Part shown: one piece after another, positions 1 to 8,582 of the stretch
Layout: the number at the start of each line of letters is the position of its first letter
Position numbering within the stretch: position 1 is the first letter of the stretch
Source of the DNA: Microbacterium esteraromaticum
GTDB lineage: Bacteria; Actinomycetota; Actinomycetes; Actinomycetales; Microbacteriaceae
Assembly (NCBI RefSeq): GCF_016907315.1
Contig: NZ_JAFBBS010000001.1
Location: 186,001-250,000, forward strand
DNA length: 64,000 bases
Direction: 5' to 3'
The notes under the pieces: model-generated
What the model saw: only the letters and a program-made list of their open reading frames with translations
What the model was told of the DNA's origin: nothing
The model's database searches: none
Program-made: the position numbers and the translations under genes

Positions 1-451
1 CGAGAGTCTCGCCGTCTGCCACGCCCGGCGCGACGTCCACCCCTCGCACGGCGAGGGCACCCTTTCCCACCATCGCGAGCATCGATGGAACGACCCGGGG
101 GTGACGCAGGGGGTACGACCAGATCGGCGCCTCGTGCGAGTAGCGGTAGGGATGCCGGGCGAGCCGGGCATCCCCGGGATGCACGAGTGACGCGACGCCC
201 TCGCCGGCCAGGGATCGCGCCATCCCCACGTGATCGAAGTGCCCATGGGTCAGCAGCACAGCGTCGATGTCACCCCGCCTGGCACCGATGCGGCTCAGCA
301 CGGAGTCGAGAAGACGGGCGCTGCGAGGCAGCCCGGCGTCGACGAGTGTCAAGCCGCCCTCGGCCTCGATGAGGTAGCAGTTCACGTGCGCCACATCTAT
401 TCGGTGCACGCCCGGTGCCGGCTGAGTCCATCCGGTTGCTCTTCGGCTCAT
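1..451 (-). CDS. MBL-fold metallo-hydrolase, 3' end outside window
   Basis: The frame opens with ATG at 451 and runs off the left edge after 150 codons, so the C-terminus is missing. The metallo-beta-lactamase fold is shown by the metal-binding motif THGHFDHVG and by the preceding strand-turn LTLVDAGLP. The N-terminus reads MSRRATGWTQPAPGVHRIDV, with the family's usual early strand ending in NCYLIEAEGG. Such proteins hydrolyse thioesters, lactones or phosphoesters using two metal ions; the substrate cannot be told from this half. The next gene on the same strand begins beyond a 75-base gap upstream, so it could be the last gene of a small minus-strand group. Confidence 0.85.
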   Translation of the reverse strand, partial: MSRRATGWTQPAPGVHRIDVAHVNCYLIEAEGGLTLVDAGLPRSARLLDSVLSRIGARRGDIDAVLLTHGHFDHVGMARSLAGEGVASLVHPGDARLARHPYRYSHEAPIWSYPLRHPRVVPSMLAMVGKGALAVRGVDVAPGVADGETL

Positions 452-526
452 GGCACCACTGTGGGCTGACGGCGCCCGACACGTACGTGCCTTGCCGTCA
501 CCCCGCGGTGGTGCTAGTCGTGCGGC

Positions 527-913
527 TCAGGCGCGGGCGGTGGCCAGCTTGGCCGTGACCGGCTGCGGCTCGGAGAAGATCACCACCAGGATCACGGTGA
601 TGCCCACGACCACGTGGGGAACCCAGGCGTTCGGCGAGGCGGAGACGAAGCCGAACAGCCACGGCGACAGAGCGAGGAACAGGCTGGCGACGACATCGAA
701 CACCAGGTGCACCGGCATCGGGATCAGCTTGATGGGTCCCCATTCATAGCTGGTGAGCAGGCTGTAGACGATCAGGCCGACCCCGAGGATGACGGGGATC
801 ACGACGGCGGGCCCGCCCATCGAGGCGAAGCCGAACAGCCAGGGCGCGGCGATGAGCGCGATTCCGACCAGGTAGTCGAGCACGCCGTGGACTTTGGTGG
901 GGATGAAGCGCAT
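527..913 (-). CDS. SPW repeat membrane protein
   Basis: 128-residue, almost entirely hydrophobic protein with four predicted membrane segments. It holds two copies of the hallmark triplet region: IAAPWLFGFAS in the first half and LSPWLFGFVSA in the second, each after a conserved D (VLDY, VFDV). This is the layout of SPW-repeat proteins of actinobacteria and some proteobacteria, whose function is unknown. A clear AAGGAGG ribosome site lies just upstream of the ATG at 913. No enzymatic motif is visible; a role in envelope or stress adaptation would be a guess. Confidence 0.85.
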   Translation of the reverse strand: MRFIPTKVHGVLDYLVGIALIAAPWLFGFASMGGPAVVIPVILGVGLIVYSLLTSYEWGPIKLIPMPVHLVFDVVASLFLALSPWLFGFVSASPNAWVPHVVVGITVILVVIFSEPQPVTAKLATARA

Positions 914-1024
914 GATTCCTCCTTGATCGATGAGTCGCGTTTGGCGGCTCGACGGGGGTTCGTCACCCCCGTTCCGATCGGATTGGATGCCGGCGCCAGG
1001 CGCCCGCGCTCCGCTAGGGCGCCA

Positions 1025-1627
1025 TCAGGCGCGAGCCCATCCGTAGCGCTCGATCAGTGCCTGCGCCACACGGCCATAGCGGCCTGCGTCGAGCGCAGCC
1101 GCCTCGCGCCGCATGCCCTCGTGATGAACGCTGTAGAGCTGCTCGATGTCCACCCATGACTCTCGACCCTGACCGTCCCAGGCCCCCGAGCCGATGGAGA
1201 TGAAGTCGCGGTCCCGATCGTGCGGTTTGCTGGTCATCCGGACGGCGTACACGCGGTCGGCGCCGTGGCGGCCGATGACCAGCACCGGACGGTCCTTGCC
1301 GCGTCCGTCGTTCTCCTCGTAGGGAACCCAGGTCCAGATGATCTCGCCGGAGTCGGGAAGTCGGTTGCGAGACGGCGAGTATCCGACGCTCACCTCACGG
1401 ACGCGCGCAGAATCGACCTGCACGGTCTCCGATCCGGGTATCCGGCCTGCGGATGCCTCGCCCGACGCTCTGGTCTCGCGCGAGGGGGCGGAAGCGGGGC
1501 CTCTACCGTCCGGCCGCAGAGTGGCGCGCGGACGGGGGCGGGCCTGCTGCCCGCCCCCGCTGCGCCCCGACAGCACCCTGCCGAGGATGTCGACGATGGC
1601 CGAAACGATCCTGCTGCTCGAACTCAC
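1025..1627 (-). CDS. PemK/MazF-like protein with long disordered N-terminus
   Basis: 200 residues. The C-terminal ~110 residues carry the PemK/MazF barrel: GEIIWTWVPYEENDGRGKDRPVLVIG, in family terms the G-D/E-I-V-W ... K-x-RPVLVI core, followed by VRMTSKPHDRDRDFISIGSG and a WVDIEQLYSV strand. PemK proteins are ribosome-independent RNases of toxin-antitoxin modules, but the first ~90 residues here are low-complexity (Ser, Arg, Pro, Gly) and no antitoxin gene lies next to it. The GTG start at 1627 overlaps the amt stop codon by four bases (GTGA), so it is probably translated by coupling to the ammonium transporter. It may be a solitary, non-toxic relative. Confidence 0.8.
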   Translation of the reverse strand: MSSSSRIVSAIVDILGRVLSGRSGGGQQARPRPRATLRPDGRGPASAPSRETRASGEASAGRIPGSETVQVDSARVREVSVGYSPSRNRLPDSGEIIWTWVPYEENDGRGKDRPVLVIGRHGADRVYAVRMTSKPHDRDRDFISIGSGAWDGQGRESWVDIEQLYSVHHEGMRREAAALDAGRYGRVAQALIERYGWARA

Positions 1628-2883
1628 CCGCTCACACTAGCGGCGTGCGCCGGCTCGAGCGCGTAGCCCTCCTCGCCGTGCACCGCCAGGTCGACTCCGG
1701 CGACCTCGTCCTCGCGGGTGACACGGAACCCGATCGTCTTCTCGATCACGAACCCGATCGCGTACGCGACGACGAACGAGTAGATCATGACTCCTCCGGA
1801 GGCGATCACCTGAACCACGAGCAGACGCCAGTCACCGCCGGTGAACAGGCCCTGCCCTGTCGCGAAGAAGCCCAGGTACACCGTGCCCAGCAGACCGCCG
1901 ACGAGGTGCAGGCCGACGACGTCGAGGGAGTCGTCGAACCCGAGCCGGAACTTGAGCTCGACCGCGAGTGCGCACGCCGCACCGGACAGAGCGCCCAGCA
2001 GAAGCGCCCAGCCCGGAGTCAGGCTCGCGCAGGCCGGGGTGATCGCCACGAGACCGGCGACGAGTCCCGAGACAGCACCGACCGAAGTGGGCTTTCCAAC
2101 CCGGAGCTTCTCGATGAGCACCCAGCCGAGGATGCCCGCCGCCGCCGCTCCCAGCGTGTTGATGGCGATCAGGCCGACGCCGCCCATGTCCTCCGAGAGC
2201 CACTCGGCTCCGGCGTTGAAGCCGAACCAGCCGAACCACAGCAGTGCCGCTCCCAGGAGCGTCAGCGGCACGTTGTGCGGCTTGCTCAGTTCGCGTCCGA
2301 ACCCGATGCGCTTGCCGAGCACGATCGCGAGGGCGAGAGCAGCGGCGCCCGCGTTGATGTGCACCGCAGTGCCACCTGCGTAGTCGATCACCGCGATGCC
2401 GCTGTCCGCCCCGAACAGGGTCGTGCCGAGGTGCATGATCCATCCGCCGCCCCACACCCAGGCGGCGATCGGGAAGTACCCGATGGTGCCGAACACACCC
2501 ACGAAGATCAGCCACGGCCCGAAGCGGGCGCGGTCGGCGATAGCTCCCGAGATCAGTGCGACGGTGATGATCGCGAACGTCGCGCCGTAGGCGATGCCGA
2601 GCAGCGCGACATTGGCCTCAGGGCCGGTCGAGGCCGCGGCCAGCCCGAGATCGGCGAACGGATCTCCGGCGAACTGCGTCGGCGAAGTCACCGAACTCAT
2701 CGAGAAGCCGTACAGCACCCACAGCACGGCGATCAGACCGATCGCGCCGAAGCTCATCATCATCATGCTGATGACGCTCTTCGCCCGCACCAGGCCGCCG
2801 TAGAAGAACGCCACCCCCGGTGTCATCAGCAGCACCAGCGCGGTCGCGGTGATCACCCACGAGACGTTGCCTGTGGCATCCAT
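1624..2883 (-). CDS. amt: Ammonium transporter (Amt/MEP/Rh family)
   Basis: 419 residues with eleven hydrophobic segments, the usual Amt size. Signature pieces are MTPGVAFFYGGLVRAKSV near the N-terminus, the pore histidine regions DYAGGTAVHINAG and DVVGLHLVGGLLG, and the C-terminal KTIGFRVTREDEVAG tail that contacts PII proteins. It imports ammonium across the cytoplasmic membrane and feeds GlnA. The ATG at 2883 is chosen because a strong GGAGGAGG site precedes it; an in-frame ATG at 2952 would add 23 basic, non-conserved residues. No glnB/glnK follows; instead a PemK-like gene overlaps the stop codon. A GlnR-like operator lies at 2931-2968. Confidence 0.95.
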   Translation of the reverse strand: MDATGNVSWVITATALVLLMTPGVAFFYGGLVRAKSVISMMMMSFGAIGLIAVLWVLYGFSMSSVTSPTQFAGDPFADLGLAAASTGPEANVALLGIAYGATFAIITVALISGAIADRARFGPWLIFVGVFGTIGYFPIAAWVWGGGWIMHLGTTLFGADSGIAVIDYAGGTAVHINAGAAALALAIVLGKRIGFGRELSKPHNVPLTLLGAALLWFGWFGFNAGAEWLSEDMGGVGLIAINTLGAAAAGILGWVLIEKLRVGKPTSVGAVSGLVAGLVAITPACASLTPGWALLLGALSGAACALAVELKFRLGFDDSLDVVGLHLVGGLLGTVYLGFFATGQGLFTGGDWRLLVVQVIASGGVMIYSFVVAYAIGFVIEKTIGFRVTREDEVAGVDLAVHGEEGYALEPAHAASVSG

Positions 2884-2930
2884 GTCGAACCTCCTCCGTT
2901 TAGCGAACGAGGTCAGTCTGTGCGCGTCAT

Positions 2931-2968
2931 GTTTCGGGCGGCCGCGCGTCATGTTGCCGGCACGTTAC
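2931..2968 (-). promoter_or_regulatory. Candidate GlnR box upstream of amt
   Basis: Read on the minus strand this is GTAAC, six bases, GCAAC, six bases, CGCGG, six bases, GAAAC. The actinobacterial GlnR operator is described as gTnAC-N6-GaAAC repeated twice with 11-base steps. Three of the four half-sites fit with exact spacing; the third (CGCGG) is degenerate. The box ends about 48 bases before the amt start codon. A further GTAAC-N6-GTCAC pair at 2984-2999 is out of phase with it. GlnR binding is an inference from pattern and from the nitrogen function of the gene. Confidence 0.5.
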
Positions 2969-2995
2969 GTGCCGGCTCCCGATGTGACGATCGTG

Positions 2996-4039
2996 TTACT
3001 CGGCGGCGGAGTGGGTCAGCGCATTGAGACGCGAGATGGCGCGCAGGTACTTCTTACGATATCCGCCCGCGAGCATCTCATCGGCGAACACCTGGTCGAG
3101 GGCGACGCCCGTGGCCACGATCGGCAGCTGCGCGTCATACACGCGGTCGACGAAGGCGACGAACCGCAGCGCCTCGGACTGATCGGTGAGGGTGCGCACC
3201 TCGCGGAGTCCCACCAGGGAGAGTCCGTCGATGAGACGGATGTAGCGCGACGGATGCACCTGGGCCAGGTGATGGATGAGCGCGCCGAACTCGTCGTCTG
3301 AGGCGACGCCGGACGTCGCCTCAGACTCGATCGCCTGGGTGAACTGCGCGTCGTCCGAGACCACCGCGCTGCCGTCGAGTGCGCGCTGGCGGTAGTCCAC
3401 ACCGTCGATACGCAGCGTCTCGAAGCTCTCGGACATGGCGTGGATCTCGCGCAGGAAGTCCTGCGCCGCGAAACGCCCTTCGCCCAGTGCGTTCGGCGGG
3501 GTGTTCGAGGTCGCCGCGAGCTTCGTGCCCGAGGAGACGAGCTCTCCCAGCAGCCGGGTCATGACCATGGTGTCGCCCGGGTCGTCCAGTTCGAACTCGT
3601 CGATGCACAGCAGATCCGCGCCGCGAAGCAGGTCGACGGTGTTCTTGTAGCCGAGGGCTCCGACGAGAGCGGTGTACTCGATGAACGAGCCGAAGTACTT
3701 CCGTCGGGCCGGAAGCGCGTGGTAGACGGATGCCAGCAGGTGGGTCTTGCCGACGCCGAAGCCGCCGTCGAGATAGACGCCCGGCTTCATCGGAGCCTCT
3801 TTGGGGGCGCGTCGGAAGAACCCGGCCTTCTTTGCGGGTGCTGCCCCGCCGCCCGCGAAGCGCTGCAGCAGCTGCTTCGTCGCCTCCTGCGAAGGGTAGC
3901 GGTCGTCGGAGCGATAGCTCTCGAACGTCGCATCGTCGAACTGCGGCGGGGGTACGAGGCTTGCCAGCATCTCGGTTCCGGTCACGACGGGCGTGCGCTC
4001 GGTGAGGTGCACGACGCCCGTGCTGATCTGCTGGGTCAT
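2996..4039 (-). CDS. zapE: Cell division ATPase ZapE (AFG1-like)
   Basis: 347 residues, an AAA+ P-loop ATPase of the AFG1/ZapE family. The Walker A is GGFGVGKTHLL near residue 100, preceded by GVYLD, and the Walker B is LLCIDEFELDDPGD; the sensor region TSNTPPNALGEGRF follows, all typical of ZapE. In E. coli ZapE acts at the Z-ring in late division. The ATG at 4039 is preferred over the adjacent GTG at 4042 because the AGGA site then has five-base spacing. It stands alone, divergent from the sulfurtransferase gene over a 127-base gap. Confidence 0.9.
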   Translation of the reverse strand: MTQQISTGVVHLTERTPVVTGTEMLASLVPPPQFDDATFESYRSDDRYPSQEATKQLLQRFAGGGAAPAKKAGFFRRAPKEAPMKPGVYLDGGFGVGKTHLLASVYHALPARRKYFGSFIEYTALVGALGYKNTVDLLRGADLLCIDEFELDDPGDTMVMTRLLGELVSSGTKLAATSNTPPNALGEGRFAAQDFLREIHAMSESFETLRIDGVDYRQRALDGSAVVSDDAQFTQAIESEATSGVASDDEFGALIHHLAQVHPSRYIRLIDGLSLVGLREVRTLTDQSEALRFVAFVDRVYDAQLPIVATGVALDQVFADEMLAGGYRKKYLRAISRLNALTHSAAE

Positions 4040-4166
4040 CACGTTCCTGAAGTCATAGTCTTACGATCCTGATGCGGGTGCGCGCCAGGGGATCTATCGT
4101 CATAAGGGACGGCTCAACTTTACGCCGTCGCCATGCCCACCCGATCCTGACCCCTGAGGAGCACCC

Positions 4167-5063
4167 GTGGCCGTCGATCACGACACGTCATCCGCCAAGT
4201 TCGCCGAGTACGCCGCACCAGGGCGGCTCGTGAGCACCGAGTGGCTGGCCGCTCATCTGGACACCCCCGGCCTCGTGGTCGTGGAGTCCGATGAGGACGT
4301 GCTGCTCTACGAGACCGGCCACATCCCCGGTGCGGTGAAGGTCGACTGGCACACCGAGCTCAACGACCCGGTCGTGCGCGATTACGTCGACGGCGAAGGC
4401 TTCGCAGAGCTGCTGAGCCGCAAGGGCATCTCGCGCGACGACACCGTCGTCATCTACGGCGACAAGAACAACTGGTGGGCCGCATACGCGCTGTGGGTCT
4501 TCTCGCTGTTCGGTCACGAAGACGTCCGACTGCTCGACGGCGGCCGCGACCGCTGGATCGCCGAGGGACGCGAGATCACCACCGCGAAGACCGAGCGACC
4601 GGCCACCGAGTACCCTGTCGTCGAGCGCGACGACTCGACCCTGCGCGCCTACAAGGACGACGTGCTCGCCTTCATCGGCAAGGGTCCGCTGATCGACGTG
4701 CGGTCGCCCGAGGAGTACAACGGTGAGCGGACCACCGCCCCTGCCTATCCCGAGGAGGGCAGCCTGCGCGCCGGCCACATTCCGACGGCGCAGAGCGTGC
4801 CGTGGGGCAAGGCGGTCGCCGAGGACGGCGGCTTCAAGACCCGTGCGGAGCTCGAGGCCATCTATCGCGACGGCGCCGGGATCACGGACGGCGACGATGT
4901 GATCGCCTACTGCCGCATCGGAGAGCGCTCGAGCCACACGTGGTTCGTGCTGCAGCACCTGCTCGGTTTCGAGAATGTGCGCAACTACGACGGCTCGTGG
5001 ACCGAGTGGGGCAGCGCGGTGCGTGTGCCGATCGTCAGCGGCAGCGAGCCCGGCTCGCTCTGA
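4167..5063 (+). CDS. Sulfurtransferase (two rhodanese domains, SseA-like)
   Basis: 298 residues with two rhodanese domains. The N-terminal one is catalytically inactive, as usual in this family; the C-terminal one carries the active loop with Cys249 in [14 protein letters not shown]. The loop CRIGER resembles thiosulfate:cyanide sulfurtransferases more than the CGSGVT loop of mercaptopyruvate enzymes. It transfers sulfane sulfur in the cytoplasm. The GTG start at 4167 follows a GAGGAG site at six-base spacing. The sufE gene follows 37 bases downstream, so the two probably form a sulfur-handling operon. Confidence 0.93.
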   Translation: MAVDHDTSSAKFAEYAAPGRLVSTEWLAAHLDTPGLVVVESDEDVLLYETGHIPGAVKVDWHTELNDPVVRDYVDGEGFAELLSRKGISRDDTVVIYGDKNNWWAAYALWVFSLFGHEDVRLLDGGRDRWIAEGREITTAKTERPATEYPVVERDDSTLRAYKDDVLAFIGKGPLIDVRSPEEYNGERTTAPAYPEEGSLRAGHIPTAQSVPWGKAVAEDGGFKTRAELEAIYRDGAGITDGDDVIAYCRIGERSSHTWFVLQHLLGFENVRNYDGSWTEWGSAVRVPIVSGSEPGSL

Positions 5064-5100
5064 GCGCCCCGACTCTCCGCAGGGTGGGATGATGGCAGGG

Positions 5101-5532
5101 ATGACTGATACGCACGTCCCCGCCGCTCTCGCCGAGTTCCGCGATGAGTTCCTCGAGCTCCCCGAGCCAGACCGCCTCGAGCTGCTGCTGGAGTTCGCGA
5201 ACGAGCTCCCGCCGGTCTCCGATGAGATCGCGAGCCACCCTGAGATGTGCGAGCGGGTGGCGGAGTGCCAGTCCCCCGTCTACATCTACATCGAGGTCAC
5301 CGACGGCGTCGTCACCATGCATGCGACGGCGCCGCCGGAGGCTCCGACGACGCGCGGATTCGCCAGCATCCTCGTGCAGGGGCTCACGGGTCTCACCGCC
5401 GACGAGGTGCTGGCGATCCCGAACGACTACCCGCAGAGCATCGGCCTGACGCGCCTCGTCTCGCCGCTGCGGATCGGCGGCATGACAGGGATGCTGATGC
5501 GCGCGAAGCGACAGGTCGAAGCCAAGCGCTGA
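5101..5532 (+). CDS. sufE: SufE family protein
   Basis: 143 residues matching SufE, which accepts persulfide sulfur from a cysteine desulfurase and passes it on for Fe-S cluster assembly. The acceptor is Cys56 in VAECQSPVY, and the family's C-terminal GGMTGMLMRAKRQV helix is present. I chose the ATG at 5101 because AGGGTGGG then has workable spacing; ATGs at 5089 and 5092 sit directly on that site. Here SufE is paired with a rhodanese-type sulfurtransferase, not with sufS, an arrangement seen in other actinobacteria (for example mycobacterial sseA-sufE-like neighbours). Confidence 0.92.
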   Translation: MTDTHVPAALAEFRDEFLELPEPDRLELLLEFANELPPVSDEIASHPEMCERVAECQSPVYIYIEVTDGVVTMHATAPPEAPTTRGFASILVQGLTGLTADEVLAIPNDYPQSIGLTRLVSPLRIGGMTGMLMRAKRQVEAKR

Positions 5533-5566
5533 ATCGTCGCCCCCCCTCGCGCAGAGCCGTTCTGCG

Positions 5567-6712
5567 TCAGGTCAGACCCTTGGCGGTCATCCACTGTTCG
5601 ATGGCCGCCGTCCACCCGTCCTGGTCGTAGTTCCAGATCTTCGTGTGCCGCGCCACCCGGAACTCGGGCATCGTCACCAGATCGGGTCGAGCCTCTGCCA
5701 GTGCGTGCGAGGCGTCGGCAGGCACGAACCCGTCGTCTTCGCTGTGCAGGATGAGAATCGGAGCGCTGAGCTCGGACGCCCTCGCGACCATGTCCAGTCT
5801 GTCGAACGGGATCGCCTCCTCGGCGCCGCTGAGCCGCGCAAGGAAGGTGTTCCCCAGCGCGCCCATTGCGAGCCCGGGCAGAGGCTCGCGCAGACCCGAC
5901 TCACGCGCCTGGAAACGCAGCACGGTGCGCCAGTCGACGACCGGTGACTCGAGCACGATTCCGGCTATGGCGTCCCGGTGCCCCGATGACACCGCCGTCT
6001 GCAGCACGATCGCGCCGCCCATCGACCAGCCCATGAGCACCACCCGCGTCGCGCCGTGGCGCAGCGCGTGACCGATCGCCGCATCGACGTCCCGCCATTC
6101 CGAAGCGCCGAGCGCATAGCTGCCGCCGCGCGAGCGCGGCGCCTCGCCGTCGTTGCGATACGAGACGACGAGCGTCGGCAGGCCGAGCGCCTGCATCACG
6201 GGAACGGCGCGCAGGCACTCCGACCGGAGCGTTCCCCGTCCGTGCACCTGGATCACCCACGTCGACGAGTCGGCGGGGAAGAACCACGCGGGGCACGGCC
6301 CCGCAGGCGATCCGATGAGCACGCTCTCCCACGGCAGGTGCAGCTCGCTCGGGGTCACGTGGTACCAGCCGCTGAAGGCGGCGTCCCGATCCACGCGAGC
6401 ACCCGGCTCGATCTGAGTGAGCAGCTTGCGACGGACTCTCGTCCGGTCTGCGCTGAGCACCGCGCCCAGCTTCACGTAGCCGTAGGTGCCGGTCGTGAAG
6501 AGGCCGTACCGACCCGGCAGCTCGGTGTCAGGAGTGCGCGAGAGCTCTATCGTCTGCGCACCCGTGTCTACGGCGAGGATCTGCGTGTCGTTGCGCCGCA
6601 GCGAGGGCGTCACCACTCGCCGGGCGGTGGCGAGGACGGCCGCGCCGGCCGCGATCCCCGCGGCGACGACAGCAGGGACGGCGAAGGCTACGGCGTGCCT
6701 GAGACTCTTCAT
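5567..6712 (-). CDS. Alpha/beta hydrolase, membrane-anchored
   Basis: 381 residues. Residues 5-30 form one hydrophobic segment, a signal anchor or uncleaved signal peptide. The alpha/beta-hydrolase core follows: oxyanion region VIQVHGRG, nucleophile Ser230 in GWSMGG, acid loop PILILHSEDDGFVP, and a His near ARHTKIWNYD. The catalytic domain would sit outside or at the membrane face. The substrate is unknown; the family includes esterases and peptidases. It is a single gene, convergent with sufE (34-base gap) and divergent from the DUF3000 gene (25 bases). Confidence 0.85.
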   Translation of the reverse strand: MKSLRHAVAFAVPAVVAAGIAAGAAVLATARRVVTPSLRRNDTQILAVDTGAQTIELSRTPDTELPGRYGLFTTGTYGYVKLGAVLSADRTRVRRKLLTQIEPGARVDRDAAFSGWYHVTPSELHLPWESVLIGSPAGPCPAWFFPADSSTWVIQVHGRGTLRSECLRAVPVMQALGLPTLVVSYRNDGEAPRSRGGSYALGASEWRDVDAAIGHALRHGATRVVLMGWSMGGAIVLQTAVSSGHRDAIAGIVLESPVVDWRTVLRFQARESGLREPLPGLAMGALGNTFLARLSGAEEAIPFDRLDMVARASELSAPILILHSEDDGFVPADASHALAEARPDLVTMPEFRVARHTKIWNYDQDGWTAAIEQWMTAKGLT

Positions 6713-6737
6713 CGCCTCCCGACTCTAGCCTGTCCAC

Positions 6738-7319
6738 GTGAGCGCACACCCGGAGGCCGCAGCGCTGTTCGACGCAGCGGCGGCAGAGCTTCGTGAAACG
6801 GCGTTCCGCGCCGACATCGTCGTGCGGGAGATCCCGTCTCCGGCAGGCCTCGCGCCGTTCGCGCTGGCGCTCGCAGCTGACGTCCGTCCGGACGATCACG
6901 GCGACTCGGTCTACGGCACCGGTCGCTTCGTGCTGCTGCACGATCCGGATGAGCCGGATGCCTGGGGCGGGGCCTGGCGCATAGTCGCGTTCGCGCAGGC
7001 GCCGCTCGAACCCGAGATCGGCACGGACCCGCTGCTCGCGGATGTCGCCTGGTCATGGCTCGTCGATGCTCTCGACTCCCGCGACGCGCACTATCACTCG
7101 GCATCGGGAACCTCCACGAAGATGCTCTCGAAGGGCTTCGGCGGACTCGCAGCCGAAGGCGACGGAGCGCAGATAGAGCTGCGCGCGTCGTGGACACCGG
7201 ATGCCCCGCTGCGCCCGCATGTGGAAGCATGGGCGGAGCTGGTCGGGATGCTCGCAGGCCTCCCGCCGGGTTCAGAGGATGTCGCCGTGTTCGGCGCGAG
7301 AAAGGGCGCACGTGGCTGA
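6738..7319 (+). CDS. DUF3000 family protein
   Basis: 193 residues, recognised as the actinobacterial DUF3000 family that sits immediately before RNase D (in M. tuberculosis, as I recall, Rv2680-Rv2681). The conserved middle region DDHGDSVYGTGRFVLLHDPDEPDAWGG... and the segment TSTKMLSKGFGGL are visible (given here in pieces). It is soluble, without membrane segments or known catalytic motifs, and its function is unknown. The GTG at 6738 is the first reasonable start after the divergent hydrolase gene. The stop codon overlaps the RNase D start by eight bases, so the two are likely co-translated. Confidence 0.88.
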   Translation: MSAHPEAAALFDAAAAELRETAFRADIVVREIPSPAGLAPFALALAADVRPDDHGDSVYGTGRFVLLHDPDEPDAWGGAWRIVAFAQAPLEPEIGTDPLLADVAWSWLVDALDSRDAHYHSASGTSTKMLSKGFGGLAAEGDGAQIELRASWTPDAPLRPHVEAWAELVGMLAGLPPGSEDVAVFGARKGARG

Positions 7320-8508
7320 GTACTCCGTGATCGACGACCGGACGGAGTTCGAGAAGGCCGCCGCAACGCTGGCGAAGGGAAGCGGCCCAGTCGCCGTCGA
7401 CGTGGAGCGCGCGTCTGGTTTCCGTTACTCCCAGCGCGCCTATCTCGTGCAGGTCTATCGCCGCGATGCCGGCGTGTTCCTCTTCGACCCGCCCGCGATC
7501 GGCGATTTCACCGCGCTTCAGGTCGCCATCGGAGAGGCTGAGTGGGTCTTCCACGCCGCAAGCCAGGATCTCCCGTCGCTGCGCGAGCTCGACCTGATGC
7601 CGGCGCGCATCTTCGACACCGAGCTCGCGTCGCGCCTGCTCGGCAGCGACGGCTTCGGTCTGGCCGCGGTGGTCGAGCACGCCCTGGGGATCACCCTCGC
7701 CAAGGCTCACTCCGCAGCCGACTGGTCGACGCGGCCGCTGCCTGACCCGTGGCTCGAGTACGCGGCTCTCGACGTGCTCCATCTCGTCGACGTCCGGGAT
7801 GTGCTCACGGCCGAACTCGAGGCGGCTGGCAAGACGGAGATAGCCGCGCAGGAGTTCGAGGCCACTCTCTCCCGCCCGCCGAAGCCTCCGCGCGAGGAGC
7901 CGTGGCGGCGTCTGAGCGGCCTGCACAAGGTGCGCGGTGCCCGCCAGCTGGCCGTCGCCCGTGAGCTGTGGACGGAGCGGGAGCGATATGCAGAGGAGGT
8001 GGACGTGTCGCCGGGTCGTCTTGTGCCCGACCGCTCGCTGCTGGCCGCGCTGCTCGCCGCGCCCCGATCGAAACAGGAGCTCGCCGGGCTCAAGGAGTTC
8101 AACGGCCGCGCCAGCCGCACGCAGCTCGATCGATGGTGGGGTGCCATCGAACGCGGGCGCACCACCCACGATCTGCCACGCGAGCGCGTGCCCAGTGATG
8201 CACTCCCTCCGCCCCGCGCCTGGGCTGATCGCAATCCCGAGGCGGATCTGCGGCTGAAGGCCGCTCGCCCCGTCGTGGAGGCGATCGCCGAGGAGCTGCA
8301 CATGCCCACCGAGAACCTGCTCACTCCCGAGCACCTTCGCCGGGTGGCCTGGCTCCCCCCGGCCGAACTCACCGCTGAAGCCGTCGGTGCGGCTCTCGCG
8401 GAGCTCGGCGCACGGCCCTGGCAGGTTGCGCATACTGCACAGAAGATCGTGGATGCTTTTGTAGAGGGACCGCAAACCACGGTCGAGGGCTTCCCGACCG
8501 CTTCGTAG
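7312..8508 (+). CDS. rnd: Ribonuclease D-like exonuclease with HRDC domain
   Basis: 398 residues. The N-terminal DEDD 3'-5' exonuclease domain shows AVDVERASGFRYSQRAYLVQ (the D-x-E motif), WVFHAASQDLPSLRELDL (the second Asp) and LEYAALDVLHLVDV (the YxxxD motif). An HRDC nucleic-acid-binding domain follows in the second half (WRRLSGLHKVRG... and a second helical bundle near AWADRNPEADLRLKAARP). The role is RNA 3'-end maturation or turnover. The GTG at 7312 has AAAGG upstream and overlaps the DUF3000 gene; frames upstream would be non-conserved. Confidence 0.93.
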   Translation: MAEYSVIDDRTEFEKAAATLAKGSGPVAVDVERASGFRYSQRAYLVQVYRRDAGVFLFDPPAIGDFTALQVAIGEAEWVFHAASQDLPSLRELDLMPARIFDTELASRLLGSDGFGLAAVVEHALGITLAKAHSAADWSTRPLPDPWLEYAALDVLHLVDVRDVLTAELEAAGKTEIAAQEFEATLSRPPKPPREEPWRRLSGLHKVRGARQLAVARELWTERERYAEEVDVSPGRLVPDRSLLAALLAAPRSKQELAGLKEFNGRASRTQLDRWWGAIERGRTTHDLPRERVPSDALPPPRAWADRNPEADLRLKAARPVVEAIAEELHMPTENLLTPEHLRRVAWLPPAELTAEAVGAALAELGARPWQVAHTAQKIVDAFVEGPQTTVEGFPTAS

Positions 8509-8582
8509 GTTCGATCCAACCGATTCCAAGCGGTCGGACCACGCTCCTAGGCTGGACGCGAACCCCAACCTATGGAGGCAGA

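Noticed and set aside
952..972. Hairpin ACGGGGGT-TCGTC-ACCCCCGT between the PemK-like and SPW genes.
   Set aside because: An 8-bp stem without T-run is weak evidence; it may assist termination but I did not list it.
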